From Methanobacterium aggregans (lineage in GTDB: Archaea; Methanobacteriota; Methanobacteria; Methanobacteriales; Methanobacteriaceae), in NCBI RefSeq assembly GCF_017874455.1, contig NZ_JAGGLN010000002.1, positions 372,001 through 436,000 of the forward strand: a stretch of DNA of 64,000 nt. Reading direction: 5' to 3'. A program made the translations under genes and the position numbers. Positions 8,828-19,081 of the stretch are shown in pieces. Under the pieces are notes generated by a model that did not search any database, was not told the origin of the DNA, and saw only the letters and a program-made list of their open reading frames with translations. Positions within the stretch are counted from its first letter, which is position 1, and each line of letters begins with the position of its first letter.

Positions 8828-9346
8828 TCAATTATCAGGATTCCTGTAAAAAAAGAACAAACGGCTTAAAATTGATGACAAACAGAACAGTGTAAGTGAT
8901 ATCATTAAAATCTGTCTTACACTAGGTTGAGGTAGTAAAAGTGATATAACTACCATTCCCATTAGGAAAGCCCCCAGATATTTGCCCACTGGATCGTAAA
9001 CTGGAGTTTCAAGTCCAGACGTTGCAATGAAGAGGCTGAACATGGTAATGATAAGTACCAAAACCATTGGATCGTACCAACCCACCAGTACAAATGCAGA
9101 AAAACATACCAGTATCAGAACAAAATCTGCTAGCACATCCATGTAAGCTCCTGCATTTGAGGTTGAATTCATTTTCCTTGCAATGTAACCATCCATGAAG
9201 TCTGTGAAACATGCAAAAGCAAATAGTATCATGGAAATTGAATATAATCCTTTAAAAAATGTGAAAACAAAGAGAGGAGCTATTAAAAATCTTATGGAGC
9301 TTACTCCCGATGGAATGAATGATCTTTTAAACATCTTTTTCTCCAA
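8828..9346 (-). CDS. CDP-alcohol phosphatidyltransferase family membrane protein
   Basis: The family motif is complete: DG-YI-AR, then eight residues, then G-AYM-D-VLA-D (about residues 52-74). Several hydrophobic segments follow, as expected for an enzyme that transfers a lipid phosphate from a CDP-activated lipid to an alcohol. At 172 residues it is near the short end of the family. It is distinct from the archaetidylserine synthase at 50567, so it probably makes a different polar lipid (for example with glycerol phosphate or inositol phosphate), but the acceptor cannot be told. Confidence 0.8.
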   Translation of the reverse strand: MEKKMFKRSFIPSGVSSIRFLIAPLFVFTFFKGLYSISMILFAFACFTDFMDGYIARKMNSTSNAGAYMDVLADFVLILVCFSAFVLVGWYDPMVLVLIITMFSLFIATSGLETPVYDPVGKYLGAFLMGMVVISLLLPQPSVRQILMISLTLFCLSSILSRLFFFYRNPDN

Positions 9347-9445
9347 AATAATATGTGTAGAATCGATCCATCAATAGAAAAAGAACTGGATATAAAATCC
9401 ATTCTTGATACTCTGGATTGGTTCTTTCTAAAACTACCTATGCAT

Positions 9446-9976
9446 TCACGTTAGAATCTGGGATACGAAGTTTGAATATTCAACTTTGTCTGCAGAGCTT
9501 CCAAATTTCTCTGAAACTTCAACTCGTACTGAGCTCTTCTTAAGGATATCCGCCATAAACTGGTTTGAATCATTGTTATCTGTTCCACCAGTTGAATAAA
9601 CCCCTACTGTAATGTTTTCTGGTAAGTTTAATCCCTCCAGATAAGAATTTATGGTACCTGAGGGCTTGCCACCGTAAGTAGGGCTTCCAACCATCAGTAT
9701 ACTGTATCCGGACAGTTTTGATGCATCTGAAGATTTAGGTCCTGCAAGTACAACCTCATAACCCTTTGCCTTTAAATCATTAGCCATTGATGATGCCACA
9801 TTTTTGGTGTTTCCTGATAATCCTGGATCGTAGACTATCAGGGCCTTGCCTGTAACTGCACCATCTGGTTTTAAGGTTTCAGCAGCGTAACTTCCAGAAA
9901 GACTAAACAACCATACACCTGCTGCAGCCACCATTATTATGGCCAACACTATTCCTATTATCTTCAGTATACCCAT
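9446..9976 (-). CDS. Membrane-anchored flavodoxin-like protein
   Basis: An N-terminal hydrophobic helix (about residues 3-28, IIGIVLAIIMVAAAGVWLF) is followed by a flavodoxin fold: KALIVYDPGLSGNTKNVA (phosphate loop for FMN), LMVGSPTYGGKPSG and VGVYSTGGTDNND. The helix could anchor it to the membrane. AAGGAAG precedes the ATG. The next gene upstream on the same strand (10006) is a second flavodoxin-like protein 29 bases away, so the two are probably co-transcribed. Electron-transfer partners are not identifiable. Confidence 0.8.
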   Translation of the reverse strand: MGILKIIGIVLAIIMVAAAGVWLFSLSGSYAAETLKPDGAVTGKALIVYDPGLSGNTKNVASSMANDLKAKGYEVVLAGPKSSDASKLSGYSILMVGSPTYGGKPSGTINSYLEGLNLPENITVGVYSTGGTDNNDSNQFMADILKKSSVRVEVSEKFGSSADKVEYSNFVSQILT

Positions 9977-10005
9977 AAAAAAACTTCCTTAAATTTTTTC
10001 TAGTT

Positions 10006-10554
10006 TCAAATATCTTTACTTGTGGTGTTCACAAGATCACGAGCCCATTCCCTTATTAAATCCCAGTCACGGTAATCATAGCGTTTACTGGTGTCTATAC
10101 CCTGTTTTTCCAGTTCTTTTTTAATGAAGCCCCTTGTGAATTTGTACATCAGCCCATGTTTGGCTTCTGGGTCGTACACACTGCCAAACAGTCCTGTGGC
10201 CACGGGTTTATTTAGTAGGTTCTTCTTGGCAACATCATCAAGGTACTTTTCCTGTCCCTCTGCACGACTCTTCTCTTCATTGGCAGCACCGCAGGAAACA
10301 AAAAGCGCCACATTCTTACTGGCGAGAATTTCTTTGTTGTTTTTAAGGAAGTTAAGTGCATTTTTGGTCCACTTTCCCATTTTTATCCCACTTCCAACAA
10401 CCACAAGGTCATATGGAGTTACATCACAATTCTTAAGACCTCTTGAATCCACTAGATCCACTTCAGCCCCTTCATCTTCCATAATCCTACTTATTTCTTC
10501 TGCAATTTCTGCAGCTGTACCGTATCTGGTTCCATACACAATTAACGCTTTCAT
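10006..10554 (-). CDS. Flavodoxin-like protein (protoporphyrinogen-oxidase HemG-like group)
   Basis: The flavin phosphate loop KALIVYGTRYGTAAEIAEEI is at the very start, followed by YDLVVVGSGIKMGKWTKNAL and VALFVSCGAANEE, and a C-terminal WDLIREWARDL. This is the pattern of the flavodoxin/HemG group common in methanogens. I start at 10554 because the earlier ATG at 10599 would add an unconserved tail and has no ribosome-binding site. It is upstream of the anchored flavodoxin. Redox partner unknown; a stress or electron-sink role is likely. Confidence 0.8.
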   Translation of the reverse strand: MKALIVYGTRYGTAAEIAEEISRIMEDEGAEVDLVDSRGLKNCDVTPYDLVVVGSGIKMGKWTKNALNFLKNNKEILASKNVALFVSCGAANEEKSRAEGQEKYLDDVAKKNLLNKPVATGLFGSVYDPEAKHGLMYKFTRGFIKKELEKQGIDTSKRYDYRDWDLIREWARDLVNTTSKDI

Positions 10555-10648
10555 TTCAATCCCCAACTTTAAATCAATTTTTTTAACTTTATTCATCAAT
10601 TATTGATTGATTATTTTGATTTTTTATTATAAATTATATTTTGATTTT

Positions 10649-10705
10649 TATATGACTTTTAAAGGTTTATATGACTTTTAAAGGTTTATATGACTTTTAA
10701 ATGTT
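10649..10705. repeat. Three 19-bp tandem repeats
   Basis: The unit TATATGACTTTTAAAGGTT occurs three times with a period of exactly 19 (10649, 10668, 10687); the third copy has one change. The array lies upstream of the flavodoxin gene and its last copy runs into the end of the MarR coding region (stop at 10697). Whether it is a promoter element or a neutral expansion is not clear. Confidence 0.85.
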
Positions 10706-11194
10706 TTTAGAATCTTTATATAAAGTTTCAGATGATCTTTCAAGTTTTCCCATGATTTCGAATAGAGTTTTAGCTTCCTCATCGTCCAGGGATTGGAAGA
10801 GTGCAGACACTGATTCAACATCTTCACCATTTCTTCCCTCCCAGTATCTTTGAGATTCCTCTGTGAATTTCAACCTCAGTATGCGTTTGTTGCTTTTATC
10901 TCGTTCGATTTTTAAGAATCCTCTTGCCTCCAATCTGGTGGCCAGTTGTTTAACGTTTTGGTGTGTGGTGCTCATTGCTTCTGCCACTTCCTGCATGGAT
11001 GGGTCATGTTTGAATGCATTTCCCATAACCACCATCATCAGCCACTGCTTGGTTGTTATTCCATCCTTGGCAAATTCCTTGTTGATTATGTAGCCCCATC
11101 TCTGCTGTACCAGAAATAGAACTACCAGAATGTATTTCTCCATTTCAAGCCTTTCCAAGCCGAACTCTGCCTTTAATTCCTCTGGATCTTTCAT
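10697..11194 (-). CDS. MarR-family transcriptional regulator
   Basis: The 165-residue protein has a winged helix-turn-helix with the recognition region VAEAMSTTHQNVKQLATRLE followed by the wing RDKSNKRILRLKFTEE. Its start is 13 bases after the stop of the membrane-protein gene (11208), with TAGGA upstream, so they form one unit. The promoter of that unit carries two copies of a perfect or near-perfect palindrome, likely bound by this protein. Confidence 0.85.
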   Translation of the reverse strand: MKDPEELKAEFGLERLEMEKYILVVLFLVQQRWGYIINKEFAKDGITTKQWLMMVVMGNAFKHDPSMQEVAEAMSTTHQNVKQLATRLEARGFLKIERDKSNKRILRLKFTEESQRYWEGRNGEDVESVSALFQSLDDEEAKTLFEIMGKLERSSETLYKDSKNI

Positions 11195-11207
11195 TGCAAT
11201 TCCTACT

Positions 11208-12035
11208 TTAATCTAATTCCACGTCTTTGAAGTAGTGCAAGTTTCCATGAATTTTTTTATAGAAGGTTGTTGTGATTATTAATCCTGCAATGGTCAACAC
11301 CACGAAGAGAAGTGCCTGTCCCACTGCAACGTCCACACCGTTTCTTGCCATGAAAAATATCATGGAGATTATGGCCGTTCCAAGGAGGGACACCTTTACA
11401 AGGAGTATTGAAATGAGTGCATAACCCCATCCTCTACCCTTTAAGGTCATGAGTCCTGCAATAAATGCGGCTGGAACGAGTACTCCCAGATCCAAAGCCT
11501 GAATCACCAGGGTTGTGTAAGTTTCAAGTGCAGCAGGGACAGTACCATTCAGGAGTGATCCTAATATCATTGAAAGCCACATACCTGCAAGTAACAAACC
11601 CATGATTATTGGGAATACTCCTGCTACTTTAATGGTAACTCCTGGGGAGACACTTTTTTTAATTGTTTTAACATCCATGGACAACAGTCCGTAGAGGAAT
11701 GTGTAGAGAGATACTGAGAACAGTGCCACATAAACCAGGAAAAGCTGGTTGTAGGATGTCAAAAATGACATGGAGGCATAGGAGTAAAGGAAGTAGAAGA
11801 TAGTTCCCATCCACATCAGGTAACCCCTGAGGGAAGCTCTGGATATCAGGTACATTGATACCAGAAGTAAAGGAACAGCCACAATGAGCGTTATCACGTC
11901 TTGACCCATCATCTGGGCCACACCAGAAACTGTGTCATGTTTGTAGAGACCCTTCCAGAATAAGCCTGATGCAGTTGCAAACACCGCCAGAATTCCAATG
12001 ACAATTGAATTTACGTATATTATTTTTTTATCCAT
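11208..12035 (-). CDS. Multispanning membrane protein, MarR-linked
   Basis: The 275 residues contain about eight hydrophobic segments with few charged loops, and no cofactor or transporter motif that I recognise. It begins MDKKIIYVNSIVIGILAVFA. It is first in a two-gene unit with a MarR regulator, under a promoter with paired palindromes, so it is probably induced by a chemical signal. A role in membrane stress or transport is possible but unproven. Confidence 0.7.
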   Translation of the reverse strand: MDKKIIYVNSIVIGILAVFATASGLFWKGLYKHDTVSGVAQMMGQDVITLIVAVPLLLVSMYLISRASLRGYLMWMGTIFYFLYSYASMSFLTSYNQLFLVYVALFSVSLYTFLYGLLSMDVKTIKKSVSPGVTIKVAGVFPIIMGLLLAGMWLSMILGSLLNGTVPAALETYTTLVIQALDLGVLVPAAFIAGLMTLKGRGWGYALISILLVKVSLLGTAIISMIFFMARNGVDVAVGQALLFVVLTIAGLIITTTFYKKIHGNLHYFKDVELD

Positions 12036-12050
12036 TTTTTATCAACCCAT

Positions 12051-12100
12051 AGGTAATATATTACATGTTAATTTAGGTAATATATTACCTAATATATAAA
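12051..12100 (-). promoter_or_regulatory. TATA box with two palindromic operators
   Basis: On the minus strand a TATA-like TTTATATATT (12091-12100) is followed at once by the perfect 16-base palindrome AGGTAATATATTACCT (12075-12090) and, 24 bases on, by a second copy with one mismatch (12051-12066). The gene starts at 12035. The first operator lies between the TATA box and the expected transcription start, a position suited to repression. Confidence 0.75.
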
Positions 12101-12231
12101 GTTTGCCCAAAATCAAAAGGTTCAGGTTATGTGAAATTTTTTACACTTGAAGTGTGGGTATGAATGTGAGCATGGATTTGATATGAAAATAAAAAATCAA
12201 TTAAATGTATAAAAAAAAATAAATATGGTGA

Positions 12232-12747
12232 TTATTTTTCTTTTATCACCAGTGTGTGGGCTGCACTGTCACCTAAACGCTGGTTCTTATCGCTTGAATG
12301 GATCAAAAGGATTGCAACCAGATAACATATAAAACCATCTATTATCCGCAGGATGTTCCTTACAAAACTCTTGGTGTAATCCATTACCTCCAGATCTTCC
12401 TCTTTTACAACTTTGATATGAATAATTCGCTTTCCAAGGGTCCGACCTCCACCTAAAGGTCCCTCTAAAAGGATGAAGTAACCAAAGAATAGTAAAAAAC
12501 CCACCAAATAATTAACCACCATAAGGAATCCATCACTGGTGGATTGAACTCCTCCAAAAACAATCATCAAACCTATTACTAGCCCTGCAAGAAAAGCAAG
12601 AACGAATATTACTAACATATCAATGATATAAGCAATGATTCTATCACCTAAACTTGCTAATTGAACTTCATATCCAAGTTCAGCCCCACATTTTTGACAG
12701 AACTTAGCATCATTTATATTACTTTCTCCACATTCATTACATAACAT
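12232..12747 (-). CDS. Zinc-ribbon plus RDD-family membrane protein
   Basis: Residues 1-24 form a zinc ribbon (MLCNECGESNINDAKFCQKC). The rest is an RDD domain: the first helix starts with LGDRIIAYIIDMLVI, there is GGRTLGKRIIHIKVV in the middle, and DKNQRLGDSAAHTLVI at the end. RDD proteins have three to four membrane helices and are linked to transport or ion homeostasis. GGTG precedes the ATG. The gene stands alone, so the substrate cannot be inferred. Confidence 0.85.
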   Translation of the reverse strand: MLCNECGESNINDAKFCQKCGAELGYEVQLASLGDRIIAYIIDMLVIFVLAFLAGLVIGLMIVFGGVQSTSDGFLMVVNYLVGFLLFFGYFILLEGPLGGGRTLGKRIIHIKVVKEEDLEVMDYTKSFVRNILRIIDGFICYLVAILLIHSSDKNQRLGDSAAHTLVIKEK

Positions 12748-12883
12748 TTTAACACCATTTTAAGGTTAGAGGAAAAGTAATATAAAGTTTTCTTTCGGTT
12801 ATGTCACCAAACAGGTTATAATTTTAAAATGTAAAAGAAAAAATTGAATATTTCATGAATAAAAAAATAGGAAAGCTCTGAAA

Positions 12884-13342
12884 TTACTTTTTCACCACAG
12901 GAAACTGAACCTCTGTGAGAAGCTCTGATTCTGGAACCTCATCTGGACTGTTGAGGTATATTTCCTCCACAGGTCCTGCAATCTGGTAGTTGTTTTTAGC
13001 TGTGTGCTCAAACAAGCTGCCATAGACTGATGCTGCTTCGCCGTAGGGGCCCTTGAATACTGTGGATACAGCTTCGTGTTCTGGAACTTTTTTTATCTGA
13101 ACATCATCTTCAGGATCTACCTCACCAAGGAATGCTGCTCCAACCTCCCATTCCAGTTCTTCTGGAGCCACTTCATGGGGGCTGTTGAAGTATGCACCAT
13201 ATACTGGAAGTTCTATCTGAAGGTTCTTCTCCATTAAAAATCCCACTACCCTTCCAAGGAGTTCTGGGATCTTCTCGTAGCTGCCTTTGTATGATATGAA
13301 GGCTGCCTGATACTCTTTTACCTTTTTTATCTCTATCTCCAT
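12884..13342 (-). CDS. GyrI-like / effector-binding domain protein (paralogue of 2419)
   Basis: This 152-residue protein has the same layout as the one at 2419: YQAAFISYKGSYEKIPE, YGAYFNSPHEV, AVSTVFKGPYGEAA, and a closing EEIYLNSPDEVPESELLTEV. It is a stand-alone ligand-binding domain with no DNA-binding part. The two paralogues differ at many pocket positions, so they may bind different ligands. Neighbours give no clue. Confidence 0.75.
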   Translation of the reverse strand: MEIEIKKVKEYQAAFISYKGSYEKIPELLGRVVGFLMEKNLQIELPVYGAYFNSPHEVAPEELEWEVGAAFLGEVDPEDDVQIKKVPEHEAVSTVFKGPYGEAASVYGSLFEHTAKNNYQIAGPVEEIYLNSPDEVPESELLTEVQFPVVKK

Positions 13343-13604
13343 AGTTACACGTCCAAAATGTTAAAAAGGGTAGCACGTATTGTGGGGGCAATCGTGCTGT
13401 ATGATAGTTTATTATGGAGTACCTTCTAGTTTTTGGGAGCGTGTGGGAAGTAAAATAATAGACAGTTTTTGAGGGTTAAGATCTTGGTTTCTGTGATCTT
13501 AAGGTATCAAATGATTATATCATGGATTATCTGTTATTTTAACAATTTTATATCTTAGGGTTGAAGAAAAAAAATATTAAAAAACGTCAGTTCAGTGAAA
13601 AAAA

Positions 13605-14267
13605 TTAACCCAACCAATCCCCAACCTTCTCGCACACAACCTCAAAGGTCTCCTCCAGCGTGTAAATATCATGGTGAAGGGCGTTGTCTATCATAACTGC
13701 AGGTACTCCCTCAGACTCCAGTTCCTGGCATCTCTCAGCTATCTCAGGTATGTCGTTCTGGCCGTAAACTATGAAGGTGGTGTCAGCTTCAAAGCGTCCA
13801 GCAGGCAGATCCCTCATCATATCAAATACAGTATCTGGAGAGGGTTCTTTCACCCTGTAGCTTCGCTTTTTCCCCATTACCTCATGAATTCCCTCATGGA
13901 AGGTTGTGCCAAGTGAAGGTGATATTCCAAGGCGGTATTCTGCACTGCTCACAAGTGCCATGCGCCCTCCCATGGAATGCCCTACAGCTGCAACCTTTCC
14001 AAACTCCCCTGCATACTCAATGATTGTTTCCAGGTCATTGAGCGCATCTCCATCGAGTATGTGCAGATTTTCTCCATGTCCCCTGATGTCCACTGCAAAT
14101 GTTGCAGCACCACATAAGGCCAGGCGCCATGCAAGTCCCAGCTGTTCCTCCTTGGAGCCACCGTAACCATGAATAACCACCGCAGCACCAACTGCATCCT
14201 CGGGTATAATACTTACACACGGAACTGTGAAGCCCTCACCTAAAATCTGTTCCCTTTTGATCTCCAT
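13605..14267 (-). CDS. Alpha/beta hydrolase
   Basis: The nucleophile elbow GHSMGG is clear (about residues 96-101), with an HGYGGSKEEQ oxyanion region near residue 33 and ADTTFIVYGQNDIPE (Asp) and ALHHDIYTL (His) completing the catalytic triad. The 220-residue size and lack of a signal peptide suggest a cytoplasmic esterase or acyl-hydrolase. GGAG precedes the ATG. Substrate unknown. Confidence 0.82.
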   Translation of the reverse strand: MEIKREQILGEGFTVPCVSIIPEDAVGAAVVIHGYGGSKEEQLGLAWRLALCGAATFAVDIRGHGENLHILDGDALNDLETIIEYAGEFGKVAAVGHSMGGRMALVSSAEYRLGISPSLGTTFHEGIHEVMGKKRSYRVKEPSPDTVFDMMRDLPAGRFEADTTFIVYGQNDIPEIAERCQELESEGVPAVMIDNALHHDIYTLEETFEVVCEKVGDWLG

Positions 14268-14383
14268 TTACAAATCTCCATCATTTTTTTAATCAATAAA
14301 AGATGTTGTTTTTCAAGTTAAAAAAAGTATTCAAAAATGGAAAAATATATCAAAAAAAAACTCGTAAATGATTTTTAAATAAT

Positions 14384-14860
14384 TTAAAGCTGCAGATGCC
14401 TCACATGATCGTGAAGACTTATCCTTGGAATTATTTCATACTTTACAGATCCGGGTACTGCATTTCGGGTCATGAACTTCATTGCAAATGAATCCACATA
14501 CCTGTGGGCATTCTCTTCACTGTCCCATTCATAGATACCTTGAAAATCTCCGTTCCATTTGTTCACCATCCATATCTTCTCACGAAGACCTGGAAGACCT
14601 AATGAAAAGAACATTGGTAGTCTAGAATGTTTGATATCCTTTCCATTTTCTGTTTCTTCCAAGTGGAATCTTAAACACAGAACTGTAGGTTCACCCTCAT
14701 CTTCAGTTTCTGATGCTTTGACTGCATGTTTTAGTATTGTGAATCTGTAGCCGTCGTTCATCTGAATGGTTTTACCAAGATCATCTTTTTGAAATCTTAT
14801 TTTATGTGTTACAATGCCTGTTGTTGTTTTTATAAATGCGTATATTGGGTTAAAACTCAT
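14384..14860 (-). CDS. Conserved-looking protein, possible alpha/beta-barrel fold
   Basis: I do not recognise the family with confidence. The 158 residues are soluble. The C-terminal half (MVNKWNGDFQGIYEWDSEEN and the following AHRYVDSFAMKFM) resembles dimeric alpha/beta-barrel proteins of the YdhR type, in which an aromatic strand is followed by a helix of this kind. The ATG has GAGAGGATG before it. Function unknown; the fold suggestion is weak. Confidence 0.55.
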   Translation of the reverse strand: MSFNPIYAFIKTTTGIVTHKIRFQKDDLGKTIQMNDGYRFTILKHAVKASETEDEGEPTVLCLRFHLEETENGKDIKHSRLPMFFSLGLPGLREKIWMVNKWNGDFQGIYEWDSEENAHRYVDSFAMKFMTRNAVPGSVKYEIIPRISLHDHVRHLQL

Positions 14861-15034
14861 CGAGCATCCTCTCTAAATGATTTAAATCTTTGAAGGCGGA
14901 ATTTTCTAAGTAAAATAGTAAAAAAACATCTTAGATGATTTAACCATCTAATCTTTAAAATGAATGATTTAAAGTGGGGAAGGTCTTAAATCTTAAAAAA
15001 GGTAGGACTTATCAAACCTTTTTAAAGGTTTGGA

Positions 15035-15119
15035 CGCCGGGACTGGGATTTGAACCCAGGTGGAGCACAGCTCCACAGGATCTCAAGTCCTGCGCCTTCC
15101 CTGGCTAGGCTATCCCGGC
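15035..15119 (-). tRNA. tRNA-Ser (anticodon TGA)
   Basis: Acceptor arms GCCGGGA/TCCCGGC pair fully. The anticodon stem CAGGA/TCCTG holds the loop CTTGAGA, giving TGA. A long variable arm (TGGAGC...GCTCCA) is typical of serine tRNA. No CCA is encoded and there is no intron. It follows rps10 on the same strand. Confidence 0.95.
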
Positions 15120-15151
15120 ATAAGATAAAAAAGGGGTTAAGCTATAAATAA

Positions 15152-15460
15152 TTAGCTTTTAAGTTCTATTTCTATACTCACGTTATCTGGTACATTAACC
15201 TTCATAACCTGACGCATTGCCCTTTCATCGGCTTCTATACCAACCAGACGTTTGTGAATCCTGAGTTCCCATTTTTCCCATGTTGCTTTTCCCTCTCCAT
15301 CTGGAGATTTACGGGTTGGCACCACAAGTTTTTTGGTTGGTAATGGTATTGGTCCTGATAGGTCCACACCTGTCCTTTCTGCGATTCTTTTGAGCTGGTC
15401 ACATACGTATGCGAGTTTTTCTGGGTCTGTTCCTGTGAGTTTGATTCTGGCTTTGTGCAT
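15152..15460 (-). CDS. rps10: Small-subunit ribosomal protein uS10
   Basis: The 102-residue product is the archaeal S10 protein: ARIKLTGTDPEKLAYVCDQL and GVDLSGPIPLPTKKLVVPTR followed by the HKRLVGIEA region. It binds the 30S head near the decoding site. GGAGG precedes the ATG. It is the last protein gene of the polymerase/translation block, directly after tuf, as in many archaea. Confidence 0.95.
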   Translation of the reverse strand: MHKARIKLTGTDPEKLAYVCDQLKRIAERTGVDLSGPIPLPTKKLVVPTRKSPDGEGKATWEKWELRIHKRLVGIEADERAMRQVMKVNVPDNVSIEIELKS

Positions 15461-15541
15461 TCCAATCCTCCATTAAAATAAAAAGAAGGTAGTAGATTTT
15501 TAAATCCTTCAAATTTACCTTCTGTTATGTTATTCGTGTAT

Positions 15542-16783
<1,242 letters not shown>

Positions 16784-16888
16784 AAATTTATACCTCCATT
16801 AACATTGCATAGCTTAGATAGCAATTAGTCTAAGATTTGATTTTATATTGATTTTAATCATATATAATGTGATCCTATAATAATTCCA

Positions 16889-19081
16889 TTAACCTATGTA
16901 ATGGTCTGGGCCATATGGTTCTGGACTTAGTCCTTTTCTTGCCCTTATCTCTTTTATTATAGTTCTTTGAAGTTCATTTGGGAGTCTTTCGAAGCCAGCA
17001 CTTTCAGTTGACCATAAACATCTACCTTCTGCTGCAGATCTTATGTCTCCTGCGAATCCAAACATTTCAGCAACTGGTACTTTGGATTCCACTGTTGCCA
17101 TATCTCCTTCTTGTGACATGTCAACGATCTGTCCTCTTCTGTTTTGTATCTCCCTTGTTGCTGCACCCATATAGTCTTGTGGAACGTTGATAAATACTTT
17201 TTGTATTGGTTCCAGTAGTGTTGGATTTGCAAGCATTATTGAACCGTAAACTGCCTTCCTTATTGCAGGCAATACCTGTGCTGGACCCCTGTGAACTGCG
17301 TCTTCGTGTATTTTAGCATCTTTAAGGGATATTTTAAGTCCCATGACCTTTTCTCTGGCTACTGGACCATCTTCCATTGCACTTTCAAACCCTTCAAGGA
17401 GAAGTTCCTTGATCTCATCCAAGTACTGGATACCACGGGTCATGTTTATGAATAGGGATCTCTTGTAAACATCCCATACTTTTTTGGCCTCGTCCTTTGG
17501 AAGTCCATACTCTGTGAATGTGCTTGTAAGTTCTTTTCCTTTGACACGACCTTCTTTAATATCTCCAGCCTGCATTGCCTGGAATAATTTATCTTCAAGG
17601 GGTTCTATGTCCAGGTAGAATCTGTTGTGTTTGTTTGGTGATTTTCCTTCAACAGGTCCTGCTTTTCCTGCAATTGTTTCTCTGTAAACAACTATTGGTT
17701 CAGATGTTTCTATTTCAACACCCTTCTCGTTGATACGGTAAGCGATGATCTCAAGGTGCAGTTCTCCCATACCTGATATGAGGTGTTCACCTGTTTCTTC
17801 GTTGATCTCAACCCTTACTGTTGGGTCTTCTTTACCAACCTGCCTTAAAACTTCTATGAGTTTTGGAAGGTCCTTGGTGTTTTTAGCTTCAACTGCAACT
17901 GTAACAACAGGTTCTGATATATGTTCTATGCTCTCGAATGGTGCTATCTTGGTACCGTAGTTGGTGACTGTTTCACCTGCAATAGCATTTTTTGCACCGG
18001 TTATTGCAACTATATTTCCTGCTGGAACGTTGTCTGTGTTGATCCTTTCTGGTCCCATGTAAACACCAACCTGCTGAGTTCGTGCTTTACCCATTGAACC
18101 TACAAAGAAGATCTCTGTTCCTTTTTTAATTGTTCCACCGTAAACACGCCCTGTTGCTATTTCACCTGCGTGTTTATCTATGCTCACGTTTGTGACCATA
18201 ACTGCAAGTGGGGAGTCTGGGTCTGTGCTTATCATTCCCTGTCCTTCAACTGTGTCTATGTCACCAGACCATATGTTTGGTACCCTGTAAGCCTGGGCAA
18301 CCTTTGGACTTGGCAGGTGCTCAACAACCATTCCAAGAAGAACGTTGTGTATAGGCACTTTATCAGCCAGTTCTTTCTGGTTGTCATCTCTACAGTACTG
18401 GAAAATATCCTTAAAGGTTATACCAGTTTTCTGCATAATTGGAACGTTTATTGCCCAGTTGTGATATGCTGAACCAAATGCAACACTTCCATCCTCTACA
18501 CGTGCAAGCCATTCCTCTTTGAACTCCTCTGGAGCCATGTTCCTTATGAGTTTGTTTGCGCTTGCAATGATCTTAACGAACCTCTGCTGGAGTTCGTCGT
18601 CCCCAAGTTTGAGTTCGTTTATGAGCCTGTCCACTTTGTTTATAAATAGAACGGGCCTTACATTTTCTTTTAGAGCCTGCCTAAGCACGGTTTCTGTCTG
18701 TGGCATGATTCCTTCCACTGCACATACAACTACAACTGCACCATCAACAGCCCTCATTGCCCTTGTAACGTCTCCACCAAAGTCGACGTGCCCTGGGGTG
18801 TCTATGAGGTTTATGAGGTACTCCTGATCCTTGTACTGGTGGACCATTGAAACGTTTGCAGCATCTATTGTTATACCCCTTGCCTGTTCCTGTTCATCAA
18901 AATCCAGGAAACGCTGGTCACCTGCAAGTTCTGAGGATATCATACCTGCACCTGCCAGGAGGTTATCTGATAACGTGGTTTTTCCGTGGTCAATATGGGC
19001 CACTATACCAATGTTACGGATGTACTCAGGCTGGTACATTAAGTCCTTAATCTTTTCAATCATTTTAGAACGTCTACTCAC
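16889..19081 (-). CDS. fusA: Translation elongation factor EF-2
   Basis: GTP-binding motifs AHIDHGKTT, DTPGHVDF and NKVD are intact. Near the C-terminus KIHEDAVHRGPAQV contains the histidine that is converted to diphthamide in archaea. I start at GTG 19081 (VSRRSKMIEKI), which gives 730 residues and follows AGGTGATTTTG; an earlier GTG at 19090 overlaps this site. EF-2 drives translocation on the ribosome. It is preceded by rps7 with a 220-base gap. Confidence 0.96.
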   Translation of the reverse strand: MSRRSKMIEKIKDLMYQPEYIRNIGIVAHIDHGKTTLSDNLLAGAGMISSELAGDQRFLDFDEQEQARGITIDAANVSMVHQYKDQEYLINLIDTPGHVDFGGDVTRAMRAVDGAVVVVCAVEGIMPQTETVLRQALKENVRPVLFINKVDRLINELKLGDDELQQRFVKIIASANKLIRNMAPEEFKEEWLARVEDGSVAFGSAYHNWAINVPIMQKTGITFKDIFQYCRDDNQKELADKVPIHNVLLGMVVEHLPSPKVAQAYRVPNIWSGDIDTVEGQGMISTDPDSPLAVMVTNVSIDKHAGEIATGRVYGGTIKKGTEIFFVGSMGKARTQQVGVYMGPERINTDNVPAGNIVAITGAKNAIAGETVTNYGTKIAPFESIEHISEPVVTVAVEAKNTKDLPKLIEVLRQVGKEDPTVRVEINEETGEHLISGMGELHLEIIAYRINEKGVEIETSEPIVVYRETIAGKAGPVEGKSPNKHNRFYLDIEPLEDKLFQAMQAGDIKEGRVKGKELTSTFTEYGLPKDEAKKVWDVYKRSLFINMTRGIQYLDEIKELLLEGFESAMEDGPVAREKVMGLKISLKDAKIHEDAVHRGPAQVLPAIRKAVYGSIMLANPTLLEPIQKVFINVPQDYMGAATREIQNRRGQIVDMSQEGDMATVESKVPVAEMFGFAGDIRSAAEGRCLWSTESAGFERLPNELQRTIIKEIRARKGLSPEPYGPDHYIG

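Noticed and set aside
8674..8895. 73-aa open frame between the metallo-hydrolase and lipid-enzyme genes
   Set aside because: It overlaps the end of the lipid-enzyme gene, has no ribosome-binding site and lacks protein-like composition.
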